From UBA4427 sp046351135 (GTDB lineage: Bacteria > Myxococcota_A > UBA9160 > UBA4427), in contig JAXLZA010000002.1 of assembly GCA_046351135.1 (NCBI GenBank), positions 372,001 to 436,000 of the forward strand: DNA of 64,000 nt, written 5' to 3'. The notes beneath the pieces are model-generated. The model was given only the letters and a program-made list of their open reading frames with translations, ran no database searches and had not been told where the DNA came from. Of this stretch, positions 1-11,457 are shown piece after piece; position 1 is the first letter of the stretch, and each line of letters begins with the position of its first letter. The position numbers were made by a program, and so were the translations under genes.

Positions 1-78
1 GATTGCGTCCGTCGCGCTGAGTCTTCGCGGCTCGCGCGGAAGACCGGGACCGCGGCACGCCGGCATCGACGCGCCGCG

Positions 79-1602
79 CTAGATCCGCCGGCCCCGGCCC
101 TGCCAATAGCGCTCCCGGATCGTACGCCGCGCGAGCTTGCCGGTCTCCGTCCGCGGGAGCGCGTCGTCGAAGTCGACGCCCCGCGGCACCTCCGGCCCCG
201 AGAGCTTCTCGCGACACGCGCTGCGGATCGATTCGACGACGCGGGTGCGCTCGCCGGTGTCCGCGCGGATGGCCGCGCTCGCCGCCGGATCGACGAGCTG
301 CACGACGGCGCGCACCTCCTCGCCCCACTCGTCGTTCGGCACCCCGACGACGCAGCAATCCGCGACGAAGGGCAGCCCGAGGATCACGGACTCGATCTTC
401 GCCGGATACAGATTGACGCCGCCCGAGATGATCACGTCCGAGCGCCGATCACACAGGAAGAGGTAGCCGTCCTCGTCGACGTAGCCGATGTCGCCGAGGC
501 TGAAGTAGCCGTCGCCGTGGCGGCTCTCCTGCGTCTTCTCGGGATCGCCCTTGTACTCGAAGGGCGTCGCGTCGAGCTTGAAGCAGACGCGGCCCTCGCT
601 CTTCGGCGGGAGAGGCTTCCCGGCGTCGTCGAGGATGGCGAGCTCGAGGCCGGGACGGGGCCGGCCGACGGAGCCCGGCTTCGCGAGCCATTCCTGCGAG
701 CTGATCTGGACGCCACCGCCTTCGGTGCCCCCGTAGAACTCGTAGAGGATGGGGCCCCACCACTCGATCATCGCGCGCTTGACCTCGACGGAGACCGGGG
801 CGGAGCCGTGGCACACGAGGGAGAGGGAGGAGAGGTCGTAGCGGCGGCGAACCTCGGGCGGGAGCCGAAGCAGGCGCACGAAATGGGTCGGCACGAGGAA
901 GGTCGAGGTCGCGCGATGGCGCTCGACGGCCTCGAGGAAGGCCTCGGGCTCGAAGCGCTCCATCAGGACGAGGTCGGCGCCGAGGAGCAGCGCGCCGTCG
1001 CAGTAGGCGTTGGGGCCCGCGTGGTAGAGGGGCGACGAGACGAGGTGGATGCCGTCCCGGGCGCCCTCGGGCAGGAAGGCCGTCATCATGGCGGCGCCGG
1101 ACTGGGCGGTGATCGTCGGGGGTGGGCCGGACGGGGTGTTCCTTCGCAGGACGCCCTTCGGGCGGCCGGTGGTGCCCGAGGTGTAGAGCATGTTCTCGCC
1201 GCAGAGGGGATGCTCGTAGGGCGTGCCCGAGAGGGCCTCGACCTCGGACCAGGGACGGAAGCCTTCGAGCGGGCCACCGACCGCGAAGCGACGGGATGGG
1301 TCGATGCGTCGGGCCGCCTCGTGGACGAGCTCGCCGTAGCGTGCGTCGACGACGAGAGCGTCGGCCTCGCAGTTCCCGACGACGTAGGCGACGTCGTCGG
1401 CGGTCCAGCGGGTCGAGCAGGGCGTCAGCCGCCGGCCCGACCAGGTCGCGCCGCGGTAGGCGGCGAGGTACTCGGGCGTGTTGGCCATCAGGATCGCGAC
1501 GGCACCCCGGGTCGGGACTCCCGCCTGGTCGAGGGCCCGGGCGAAGCGGGCGGCGGAGGCGATCGCGTCGGCGTTTCGAAGGAAGTGGATCGCAGCGGAC
1601 AT
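79..1602 (-). CDS. AMP-dependent acyl-CoA synthetase (FadD-like)
   Basis: Activates a carboxylic acid to its CoA thioester via an acyl-adenylate. The 507-residue product carries the ATP-binding P-loop YTSGTTGRPKG (residues about 140-150), the GGTEGGG adenylate-binding segment, the motif SLGDIGYVDEDGY, the hinge region DRRSDVIISGGVNLYP, and the C-terminal catalytic lysine context PRTETGKLARR. The reading frame stays open upstream, but that extension is Arg/Pro-rich shadow sequence over the neighbouring CBS coding region. The ATG at 1600-1602 begins a normal N-terminus for the family. It lies 11 bp downstream of the CBS/ClC gene on the same strand, so co-transcription is plausible. Substrate cannot be read from sequence; the many acyl-CoA genes nearby suggest fatty, aromatic or terpenoid acids (inference). 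Confidence 0.93.
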   Translation of the reverse strand: MSAAIHFLRNADAIASAARFARALDQAGVPTRGAVAILMANTPEYLAAYRGATWSGRRLTPCSTRWTADDVAYVVGNCEADALVVDARYGELVHEAARRIDPSRRFAVGGPLEGFRPWSEVEALSGTPYEHPLCGENMLYTSGTTGRPKGVLRRNTPSGPPPTITAQSGAAMMTAFLPEGARDGIHLVSSPLYHAGPNAYCDGALLLGADLVLMERFEPEAFLEAVERHRATSTFLVPTHFVRLLRLPPEVRRRYDLSSLSLVCHGSAPVSVEVKRAMIEWWGPILYEFYGGTEGGGVQISSQEWLAKPGSVGRPRPGLELAILDDAGKPLPPKSEGRVCFKLDATPFEYKGDPEKTQESRHGDGYFSLGDIGYVDEDGYLFLCDRRSDVIISGGVNLYPAKIESVILGLPFVADCCVVGVPNDEWGEEVRAVVQLVDPAASAAIRADTGERTRVVESIRSACREKLSGPEVPRGVDFDDALPRTETGKLARRTIRERYWQGRGRRI

Positions 1603-1613
1603 CGCGCCCAAGA

Positions 1614-2048
1614 CTAGTCCGCCCGGCGGACGCCCGCCGACCTCGCCCCCGCCGGCTCCGCCCCGCGACCGGGGCTCGAGTCGGGGGGGGACGGGGGGCG
1701 GGAGGTCGTCTTCAGGTAGATCGCGGCGACGTCGGCCTCGTCGAGGAATCCGACGACCGCTCCGCGACCGTCGACGACCGGAACTTCGCGCAGGCCGTGG
1801 TGAACGATCCGCTCGATCGCGACGCGAAGGTCGTCGTGTGGCTGGACGGAGACGGGCGGTTGCATCAGATCGGCGGCGATCGCCCACGGCAGATCGCTCC
1901 CCTCGTTGGCGAGGACCCGCAGCCCATCGGACGTCACGAGTCCGGTCAAGCGCTCGTTCGCGTCGATCAGCGGGAAAGACGTTCCTGTTGCAGGTCGCCG
2001 GCCATCTCCTCTGAGCAGCTTGCGGGCCGGGGTGTCGCTGAAGTGCAC
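1614..2048 (-). pseudogene. CBS-domain tail of ClC channel, out of frame
   Basis: This reading frame encodes two CBS motifs, one ending LTGLVTSDGLRVLA and one with LREVPVVDGRGAVVGFLDEAD. It has no convincing start of its own; the first possible start is a GTG inside the domain. The preceding ClC frame reads through DALKSIRVVDLADAG and then degenerates. Adding one base to the GGGG run at about 2056-2059 (minus-strand reading) joins the frames as DAGGAFVHFSDTPARKLL, which is exactly how ClC-CBS fusions run. I therefore read it as the cytosolic regulatory tail of the channel at 1967-3514, separated by a one-base frameshift that is either real or an assembly error. Confidence 0.8.
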
Positions 2049-3514
2049 GAACGCGCCCCTGCGTCAGCGAGATCGACGACGCGGATCGATTTCAGCGCAT
2101 CGAGCAGGAAGGCGTCGCGATGGGCGGGGGAGTCGCGCAGCGTCGGGACCTGCGCGGGATAGATGGTGCGGTTGCGGAGGGCCACGAAGGCGATGCCCTG
2201 GGCGAGCATCAGCGGGACCAGCAGGTCGTAGTTTCCCGCGAGCTCGCACACCAGCACGAGAGCCGAGAGCGGCACGTGGGCGATGCCGCCGTAGAAGACG
2301 CCCATGCCGACCAGCGCGAAGGCACCCGGGTCGATGGTCGGATCCTGGAGCAGGATCTCGGCAGCGCGACCGAAGGCGCCGCCGAACAGGCCGCCGATCG
2401 CGAGGGAGGGGGCGAAGTCGCCCGCGCTCCCCTCCGAGCCGATCGTGATCGAGGCGGCGACGAGCTTCGCGATCGAGAGCAGCGCGAGGAGCAGAATCCC
2501 GCTCGGCCCGTCCGGAAGCCAGTTCGCGCCGCTGATCGCCGCCTGCACCGCGCCGTAGCCGCTGCCCAGGACGCCGAGCCCTTGACCGCGGGTATGCGAG
2601 AGCGCGCCCACGGCGAGGACGACGGGCGTGCAGAAGGCGCCGAGCGCGAGGCCACCGATCGCGGGTCGCAGCCAGGCGGGGACCGGGATCGCGACGAAGA
2701 GCCGTCTCGAGAGCCGCAGGGACGCGGCGAAGGTCGCCGCGAGCCCGGCGACGAGGAGCGCGAGCAGGCCGTAGAGCGGAAGATGGCCGGGGTGGAATGG
2801 GAAGCGCAGCGCGTGGGTGAACAGCGTCGCCTCCCCGAAGATGGAGATGACGACGGAGTAGGCGACGACGCTCGCGAGGATCGACGGAACCAGGGCATCG
2901 GCCTCGAAGCCGTCCCGGTACAGGAATTCGACCGCGAGCAGCGCGGCACCGAGCGGCGTCCGGAAGACCGCCGAGATGCCCGCGGCGACGCCGGCGAGGA
3001 GCAGGATCCGCCGCTCCCGGGGGCCCACGCGCAGCAGACGCGCGACGAGCGACCCGAGCGCGCCGCCGATCTGCATCGTCGGTCCTTCGCGCCCGCCGGC
3101 GCCGCCGGTTCCGAGGGTCGAGAACGACGCGAGCAGGCGGACCCAGATGACGCGTGTCGGAATGATGCCGTCGCGGCGGTGGAACGAGTCGATCGTCGCG
3201 TTTCCGCCGCCGCCCCGGGCCTCCGGCGCGAGTCGCGTCAGCGCGCCGCAGGCGAGCCCGCCCAGGGCGGGCAGCAGGACCAGCAGCCAGGGACGGAACG
3301 CGTCCGCGGCCGGCTCGACGCCGCTCCAGAGCGTCTCGCCGTTGGCGCGCAGGACCGAGTAGCCGGCGAGGCGCTCGAGCAGGAAGGACTGGAGGACTTC
3401 GACCACCGCGAAGAAGAAGGCGCCGACCAGTCCGGCTGCGACACCGACGAGCGTGGTGTGGAAGAGCATCCGGCCGACGATCTGGAGATCGAGCGGACCC
3501 TCGTCCGTCAGCAC
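1967..3514 (-). CDS. ClC-family chloride channel/antiporter (frameshifted C-terminus)
   Basis: Integral membrane anion channel or Cl-/H+ antiporter with many hydrophobic helices. The signature GREGPTMQIGG holds the gating glutamate in GREGP. The usual first selectivity motif is replaced by GGGGNATIDSFH, a variant of the GxGTDAxI-type subgroup, and SAGDFAPSLAIGGLFGG fits the third selectivity region. The frame is open up to a GTG at 3694, which would encode an ERERER run from a CT repeat. I prefer the GTG at 3512-3514 just before the first helix, but the start is uncertain. The last about 25 codons (to 1967) are out-of-frame sequence because the CBS tail continues in another frame. It is divergent from the antiporter gene at 3872. 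Confidence 0.85.
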   Translation of the reverse strand: MLTDEGPLDLQIVGRMLFHTTLVGVAAGLVGAFFFAVVEVLQSFLLERLAGYSVLRANGETLWSGVEPAADAFRPWLLVLLPALGGLACGALTRLAPEARGGGGNATIDSFHRRDGIIPTRVIWVRLLASFSTLGTGGAGGREGPTMQIGGALGSLVARLLRVGPRERRILLLAGVAAGISAVFRTPLGAALLAVEFLYRDGFEADALVPSILASVVAYSVVISIFGEATLFTHALRFPFHPGHLPLYGLLALLVAGLAATFAASLRLSRRLFVAIPVPAWLRPAIGGLALGAFCTPVVLAVGALSHTRGQGLGVLGSGYGAVQAAISGANWLPDGPSGILLLALLSIAKLVAASITIGSEGSAGDFAPSLAIGGLFGGAFGRAAEILLQDPTIDPGAFALVGMGVFYGGIAHVPLSALVLVCELAGNYDLLVPLMLAQGIAFVALRNRTIYPAQVPTLRDSPAHRDAFLLDALKSIRVVDLADAGARSCTSATPRPASCSEEMAGDLQQERLSR

Positions 3515-3633
3515 GCCGGGGAGGAGCTTCCGATCCCGGATCGACCACGGCCGCCGACCTCGCGCGTCGGAATCCCCGCTCAACCGCGCGCCCCGTCCGC
3601 ACGGCAGGCCTGGATTCGTCGCATGGCGGGCTC

Positions 3634-3654
3634 CTCTCTCTCTCTCTCTCTCTC
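3634..3654. repeat. (CT)10 dinucleotide microsatellite
   Basis: Ten and a half perfect CT units lie between the divergent ClC and antiporter genes. On the minus strand the tract is (AG)n and sits in frame with an upstream-extended ClC reading frame, where it would encode alternating Glu-Arg. It is followed by GCTCG-rich imperfect repeats to about 3690. Such tracts change length by slippage; a change would alter either the ClC leader or, if translated, its frame. Confidence 0.9.
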
Positions 3655-3871
3655 GCTCGCTCGGCTCGCACTCGGCTCGTGCTCTCGTGTCCACCCGCGC
3701 ATGCCCGCGCGGTCGAGCCCGCGCGATGTTAGCCGACCCGACCGGAATCGGGTCGACGCGGCAGGGCGGGTTCGGTGTGCGGCGTCACGGCGGTCGGGCG
3801 CGGTGCGGGGTGTGCTAGGGAGTCGATCGACGAGCGGAACGCGTGCCGCTCGTCGGCGATCCGGGAGGGCC

Positions 3872-5752
3872 ATGAGCGCTGCCAACGCCGACCTGACCTT
3901 CACACTCGCGCTGCTCGCGGGCGTCGCCGCGCAGATCATCGCGCGTCATCTGCGCCTGCCGGGCATCGTGCTGCTGTTGTTCTCGGGCGCGCTGCTCGGC
4001 CCCGACGGACTCGGCTGGATCCGACCCGATTCGCTCGGGGGCGGACTCTCGACGTTCGTCTCGCTCGCGGTCGCGGTGATCCTGTTCGAGGGCGGGCTCG
4101 GTCTCGATCTGCGGCGCCTTCGCGCGGCGGCGGCCCCGATCCGCAGGCTCGTGACCTCGGGTGCCCTCGTCACGCTGATCGGCGCGGGGATCGCCGCCGC
4201 TCGCCTCATGGGGTGGCCCGCCGATCGAGCCCTGCTCTACGGCGCGCTCGTGATCGTGACGGGACCGACGGTGGTCCGTCCGATCCTGCGGCTCGTGCCG
4301 GTGCGCAATCGACTGGCGACCGTCCTCGAGGCCGAGGGGCTCCTGATCGATCCGGTCGGCGCGATCGTGGCGGCGATCGCGCTCGAGATCGTGCTCGAGC
4401 GGACGATGGGGAGCGTCGCCAACGGGGCGATCGGACTGATCGCCCGGCTGTCCTTCGGCGCGGGGGCGGGCGTCGGGATCGGGGGGCTGCTGGCTCTCCT
4501 GCTGCGGATTCCCCGGCTCGTGCCCGTCGGCCTCGAGAACCTCGCGGTGCTCGGGGGGAGCCTGGCGGGATTCGCCGCGTGCGAGGCCTGGCTGCCCGAG
4601 AGCGGGATCCTCGCGGTCATCGTGGCGGCGGCCGTCGTCGGTCACGCCGCCCGCGAGCGCGCGCAGGTCGTCGGAGAGTTCCAGGAGCATCTGACGCTCG
4701 GGCTGATCGGCATGCTCTTCGTCCTGCTCGCCGCGGACGTTCGACTCGAGACGGTGTCGGCCCTCGGCTGGCCGGGGGTCGCGACGGTGGCGACGCTCGC
4801 CTTCGTCGTGCGGCCGATCGGGGTCCTGTGGTGTACGCGCGGATCCGATCTGACGATCCGCGAGCGGCTCTTCGTGGCCTGGCTCGGACCGCGCGGCGTC
4901 GTCGCGGCGGCGATCGCGTCGGTGCCGGCGCCGGCGCTCGACGCGGTCGGCGTGGAAGGAGGGGCCGAGCTGCGGGCCCTCGTCTTCCTGACGATCGCCC
5001 TGACGGTCGTCGTGCTCGGCGGGCTCGCGCCGATCGCGGCCTGGGCGCTCGGCGTCCGCGCACCCGGTCGCGACGTCACCGTCGTGCTCGGCAGCGAGGA
5101 GCTCGCGCTCGCCCTCGGCGAGGCGCTCCGCGAAGGCGGTGCGTCGGTCGTGTTCGTGGATCGCAATCCCGCGAGCTGTCGTGCGGCCGAGGAGCGCGGC
5201 TTCGCCGTCGTCTTCGGCGACGTCCTCGGGCCGACGACCCTCGCGCGCCTGCGGCTCGAGCGCGCGCGTGCAGCGGTCGGACTGACGACGAATCCCTCGT
5301 TGAATCAGCTCTTCGTGCTCGAGGCGATGGAGGAGTTCGACGTGCCGGACGGCTACGTCGCGATCGACCCGACCGTCGGGAGCGAGGCGGCGCTCCTCGC
5401 GCGGCGTCAGTCGGCGCACGTCCTCTTCGATCGGCCGAAGGACGTGGAGCGCTGGAACGTCCGCATCCGCCACCAGGCGGTCGATCGGGTCCGCCTGAGG
5501 GCAGCCAGGGGCGATGCGCTCGACGCGACGGAGCGGGCGGGCCGCGCCATCGCGTCGGCGGGCTCGCCGGATCCGTTCGTGATCCTCGCGGTCCAGCGCG
5601 ACGGGTGGCGGCCGATGGAAGCGGATCGCGTCGCGCGCGCGGGCGACGAGGCGATCGCGCTGCTCCACCGCGAAGAGGCCGAGGCCGCGACGACCCGACT
5701 CCGCGAGCTCGGATGGGAGATCGTCGCGTCCCCGGAGCGAGGGAGGGCATGA
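3872..5752 (+). CDS. NhaP-type cation/proton antiporter with TrkA-N-like domain
   Basis: The 626-residue protein has an N-terminal CPA1/NhaP exchanger domain of about 12 helices (residues about 8-395). Conserved-looking segments are LFEGGLGLDLRRL, GPTVVRPILRLVP, EAEGLLIDPVGAIVA and WLGPRGVVAAAIAS. Beyond about residue 398 is a soluble TrkA-N-type Rossmann region (VTVVLGSEELALALGE...VVFVDRNPASC...GDVLGPTTL), whose glycine motif is degenerate. The start ATG follows GGGAGGGCC, a good ribosome binding site. The stop overlaps the next gene by ATGA, indicating translational coupling. The likely role is Na+ or K+ export in exchange for protons at the inner membrane; ion specificity is not readable. 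Confidence 0.88.
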   Translation: MSAANADLTFTLALLAGVAAQIIARHLRLPGIVLLLFSGALLGPDGLGWIRPDSLGGGLSTFVSLAVAVILFEGGLGLDLRRLRAAAAPIRRLVTSGALVTLIGAGIAAARLMGWPADRALLYGALVIVTGPTVVRPILRLVPVRNRLATVLEAEGLLIDPVGAIVAAIALEIVLERTMGSVANGAIGLIARLSFGAGAGVGIGGLLALLLRIPRLVPVGLENLAVLGGSLAGFAACEAWLPESGILAVIVAAAVVGHAARERAQVVGEFQEHLTLGLIGMLFVLLAADVRLETVSALGWPGVATVATLAFVVRPIGVLWCTRGSDLTIRERLFVAWLGPRGVVAAAIASVPAPALDAVGVEGGAELRALVFLTIALTVVVLGGLAPIAAWALGVRAPGRDVTVVLGSEELALALGEALREGGASVVFVDRNPASCRAAEERGFAVVFGDVLGPTTLARLRLERARAAVGLTTNPSLNQLFVLEAMEEFDVPDGYVAIDPTVGSEAALLARRQSAHVLFDRPKDVERWNVRIRHQAVDRVRLRAARGDALDATERAGRAIASAGSPDPFVILAVQRDGWRPMEADRVARAGDEAIALLHREEAEAATTRLRELGWEIVASPERGRA

Positions 5753-6933
5753 TGGAGTTCCGAAGCTCGAGCGCGTTGACCTTCGGCATGGAGCTCGAGC
5801 TCCAGATCGTGTCCAGCGAGACGGGCGCGCTCTCGCCGTCGAGCCTCGCGTTCTGGGAGAGCGTGAAAGATTCGCGCGACGCGCCTCGCTATTCGCTCGA
5901 GGCGACCCTCTCGACGATCGAGCTCAACACCTCGGTCCATACCGACGCCGACGCCATGGCGAGCGAGGCGCTGCGGCTGACTCGGACGTTGTGCGACCTC
6001 GCCGCCTCGCGGAGCCTCCTGATCCGGGGCGGGGGAACGCAGCGGACGCAGTTCTGGAACGAGCGCATCATGGCCCCGACGGAGCGTGCGCGTCTGCTGA
6101 AGAGCCGCTTCGGCTATCTGCCCAAGCGCTTCTCGACCTACGGCATGCACGTCCACGTCGGGATGCCCGACGGGGACGAGGCGATCCGCGTCGGCAACGG
6201 CCTGCAGGCGTGCGCGCCCCTGTTCATCGCGCTGTCGGCGGCGTCGCCCTTCCTCCAGATGGCCGATACGGGCTTCTGTGCGTCGCGGCCGCTCGAGCCG
6301 CTCGTCTATCCCCACGGCGGTCCCATGCCCCGGCTTCCGGATTGGCGGACCTTCGAGGAGCGGGCCGCCGAGATCTTCTCGACCCCGCTGGCTTCGTCGC
6401 TGAACGACGTGTACTGGGACGTGCGGCCGAAGCCGGAGTTCGGGACGGTCGAGGTCCGGGTCTTCGATACACCCCTTTCCGTCGCCAAGGCGGTGGGCCT
6501 CGCGGCCTTCACCCGGGCGATGGCGGCCCGCCTCCTGGCGGGCGGGCTCGCCCTCCCGGCGACCCCGCCGCCCCCGACCGCCGAACGGGTCAGCCGCTTC
6601 CTGGCCTGTCGCGACGGGCTCGAGGCCGAGCTCTTCGATCCCTTCGCCCTCCGCTGGAAGCCCGCGCGGACCTGGTTCGAGGAGTCGGTGTCGGCGATCG
6701 AGCGGGCGCCGGTCTGCGAGGCCGACCTGCGGCGGATCCTCCACCTTCGCCGCCACCTCGAGGTCGAATCGGACTCGACGACGATGCGGCGGAGCTGGCA
6801 GGCGATGGTCGGGGGCGACGACGAGGGGCCGGATCCTGGGCCCGACCTCGCGCGCTATTCGGCGGAGCTGGCGGACCGGCTGCTCCAGCCGATGAGCCAG
6901 ACCCTCCTCGCGCGGCCCCCGCTCGGGGCCTGA
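5749..6933 (+). CDS. YbdK-type carboxylate-amine ligase (GCS2 family)
   Basis: This 394-residue protein belongs to the glutamate-cysteine ligase type 2 family, which makes gamma-glutamyl or similar amide bonds with ATP. Diagnostic elements are FGMELELQ near the N-terminus, HVHVG at about residue 133, and YWDVRPKPEFGTVEVRV at about 222-239. Length is close to the E. coli YbdK norm of about 370 residues. ATG at 5749 overlaps the antiporter stop by 4 bp, so the two are co-translated; a second in-frame ATG follows immediately. The pairing of a cation antiporter with a weak gamma-glutamyl ligase could serve osmotic or oxidative stress, but that is inference. Confidence 0.9.
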   Translation: MMEFRSSSALTFGMELELQIVSSETGALSPSSLAFWESVKDSRDAPRYSLEATLSTIELNTSVHTDADAMASEALRLTRTLCDLAASRSLLIRGGGTQRTQFWNERIMAPTERARLLKSRFGYLPKRFSTYGMHVHVGMPDGDEAIRVGNGLQACAPLFIALSAASPFLQMADTGFCASRPLEPLVYPHGGPMPRLPDWRTFEERAAEIFSTPLASSLNDVYWDVRPKPEFGTVEVRVFDTPLSVAKAVGLAAFTRAMAARLLAGGLALPATPPPPTAERVSRFLACRDGLEAELFDPFALRWKPARTWFEESVSAIERAPVCEADLRRILHLRRHLEVESDSTTMRRSWQAMVGGDDEGPDPGPDLARYSAELADRLLQPMSQTLLARPPLGA

Positions 6934-7263
6934 TCGGGCAGGGCCCGGCGGGGCGGTTTGGGAACGCGTCGTCCGAGTCGGCCGCGGTCAGCGGCATCGG
7001 ATTGCGTCGCTGGGCCCGCAAGGCCACGAATCCTGTGAAGATTTTGCTTGCTCGCGCCCCCCGGAGTCGCTAATCACCGGGCCGGGCGACCCCGTCCCGG
7101 ACCCCGGGCCGGCGCCCGCTTCCGGCCCCGGTCCGGGTCGGAGTTTCGACTCGTGGACGGCATTCGAGCGGTCGGCGTCCCTGGACGCGACGGATCGGCC
7201 GCTCTCGACGGCGCCCACGACGGCTTGCTCAAGCTTCGACCGCTCCCGACAGCAATCGACAGG
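6934..7263. other. 330-bp noncoding region upstream of hppA
   Basis: No convincing gene is present. A locally AT-richer patch at 7038-7076 (ATTTTGCTTG ... GCTAATCA) could hold the promoter, with TTGCTT at 7043 and GCTAAT at 7069, but the spacing of 20 is poor. A very stable GC hairpin lies at 7096-7137, inside the expected leader of the pyrophosphatase mRNA. Confidence 0.5.
7096..7137 (+). other. Strong GC hairpin in hppA leader
   Basis: Positions 7096-7103 pair with 7130-7137 (8 bp) and 7106-7112 pair with 7122-7128 (7 bp), separated by a small CC/C internal loop and closed by a 9-nt loop. There is no T-tract, so it is not a normal intrinsic terminator. It ends 126 nt before the hppA start and could act as an mRNA leader structure. 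Confidence 0.6.
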
Positions 7264-9372
<2,109 letters not shown>

Positions 9373-9380
9373 TCGCGCGC

Positions 9381-9411
9381 GCCCGGGGCGTCCCGCGCGG
9401 ACGCCCCGGGC
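9381..9411 (+). terminator. Perfect 13-bp GC hairpin after hppA
   Basis: Positions 9381-9393 are perfectly complementary to 9399-9411, with a 5-nt loop, starting 9 bp after the hppA stop. No U-tract follows, so it may be an mRNA 3-prime stabiliser or a Rho-assisted end rather than a classical terminator. Confidence 0.5.
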
Positions 9412-9486
9412 AGCCCGCCCCGCTCCTTGCCCCGCCCGGCGCCGCCCCCGGCGTCGGTCCGCCCCGCCCGGCGCTGGAGAAGCCTC

Positions 9487-10257
<771 letters not shown>

Positions 10258-10264
10258 GCTGCGC

Positions 10265-11383
10265 TTGCGGATCCGTCGCCGGCGCCTGCGCGACGCGCTC
10301 GTGGCGATCGGCTGCGTCGTCGCCGACGTGGATCCGCTGGGCTCACCGGCCGGCCGCGCCCGCTTCGCCGCCGCCCTCGTGCTCCTCGCCGCCGGCTCGG
10401 TGCTCCATTTCTGGTCGAAGGGCTGTCTCGAGCAGAACCAGCGCCTCGTCACCGCCGGCCCGTATCGCTTCACGCGCAATCCGTTCTATCTCGCGAATCT
10501 CCTGATCGATCTCGGGCTCTGCGCCCTGATCGGGCGGGCCTGGGTCGCGGTGCCGTATCTCGCGCTCTGGGGGCTCGCCTATCACGAGACGATCCGACGA
10601 GAGGAGGCGCGGCTCGCCGAGCTCTTCCCGGGCGACTTCGCGCGCTATGTCTCGGCGGTGCCACGGCTGATTCCGACGGGGCGCCGGCTTTCCGCGAGCG
10701 ACGCGACGGGACGGTTCACCCTCGCCAATCCCGCCCTCGCGGCGGGCGGCGAGTACGCGCGGATCCTGGGCTTCTGGGTCGCGGCGGCGACGATCTGCGC
10801 CTGGGCCTGGATCCGGGCAAACGGGCTCGCCGTCTTCGCGCCGGAGCAGACGGCGGGGCTCGGGCTGGTCACGCTCGTTCCAGTCGCATGGGTCGCGAAG
10901 CTCGCGCTGGCGGAGGTGTTCCGCAGCCCGCAGACGGCGTTGCTGCCCTTTACCGAAGAGCCCGCGGCGCGAAGGCTCGTGACCTTCGCGTTGGTGCTCG
11001 GGCTCTACCTGTCGGCGCGGCTCGTCGATGCGGCACCGCGTACGGCGACGACCGCCGTCTCGCTGGTCGCGATGTGTGCCGCGGTCGCGCTGCTGCCGCG
11101 GCTGAGGTCGAAGCCCCGCCTGCGGGGCACGCTCCATGCCGGGCTCGCGGGCGCGATCGTCGCCTTCGGCATCAGCCGGGGCGTCCTCTGGATCGCGAGC
11201 TTGCCGCTCGTCTGGGTGGTGCTGGCGGGGATGGACGATCTCGCGGAGTGGCGCTTCCATCGCCGCGTCGAGGGCTCGGACGAGTGTGCGGGGGCGAGGC
11301 CGCTCTGGCCGATCTTCGATCGGATTGCCGTGGGCTCGGTCTCCGGGCTGGTCGTGATCGCGGTCCTGAAGCAGATCGTTTGA
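10265..11383 (+). CDS. Isoprenylcysteine-methyltransferase-like membrane protein with extra membrane domain
   Basis: The N-terminal third has the ICMT/PEMT-type methyltransferase core: LVTAGPYRFTRNPFYLANLL (residues 61-80), then RREEARLAELF and a YVSAVPRL segment, which form the S-adenosylmethionine and lipid pocket in the family. After about residue 150 comes a second region of about 220 residues with roughly seven hydrophobic helices that I do not recognise. The start is a TTG at 10265 or a GTG at 10301; no ATG fits. It lies 8 bp after the SDR gene, suggesting one operon. A methyltransferase acting on a small hydrophobic or prenylated substrate is likely, but the substrate is unknown. Confidence 0.75.
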   Translation: MRIRRRRLRDALVAIGCVVADVDPLGSPAGRARFAAALVLLAAGSVLHFWSKGCLEQNQRLVTAGPYRFTRNPFYLANLLIDLGLCALIGRAWVAVPYLALWGLAYHETIRREEARLAELFPGDFARYVSAVPRLIPTGRRLSASDATGRFTLANPALAAGGEYARILGFWVAAATICAWAWIRANGLAVFAPEQTAGLGLVTLVPVAWVAKLALAEVFRSPQTALLPFTEEPAARRLVTFALVLGLYLSARLVDAAPRTATTAVSLVAMCAAVALLPRLRSKPRLRGTLHAGLAGAIVAFGISRGVLWIASLPLVWVVLAGMDDLAEWRFHRRVEGSDECAGARPLWPIFDRIAVGSVSGLVVIAVLKQIV

Positions 11384-11457
11384 GGGGGGCCGTGCCCCGG
11401 GCCCACACGGCTTCGATGCGTGTCGGGGCCGGGCGAGTGGGGCGCTGGAGACGAAGG

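Noticed and set aside
2120..3871. Long rightward open frame over the ClC gene (upstream part of a frame that runs on into the antiporter)
   Set aside because: Its upstream part is Arg/Glu-rich antisense shadow; only the part from 3872 codes for the antiporter.
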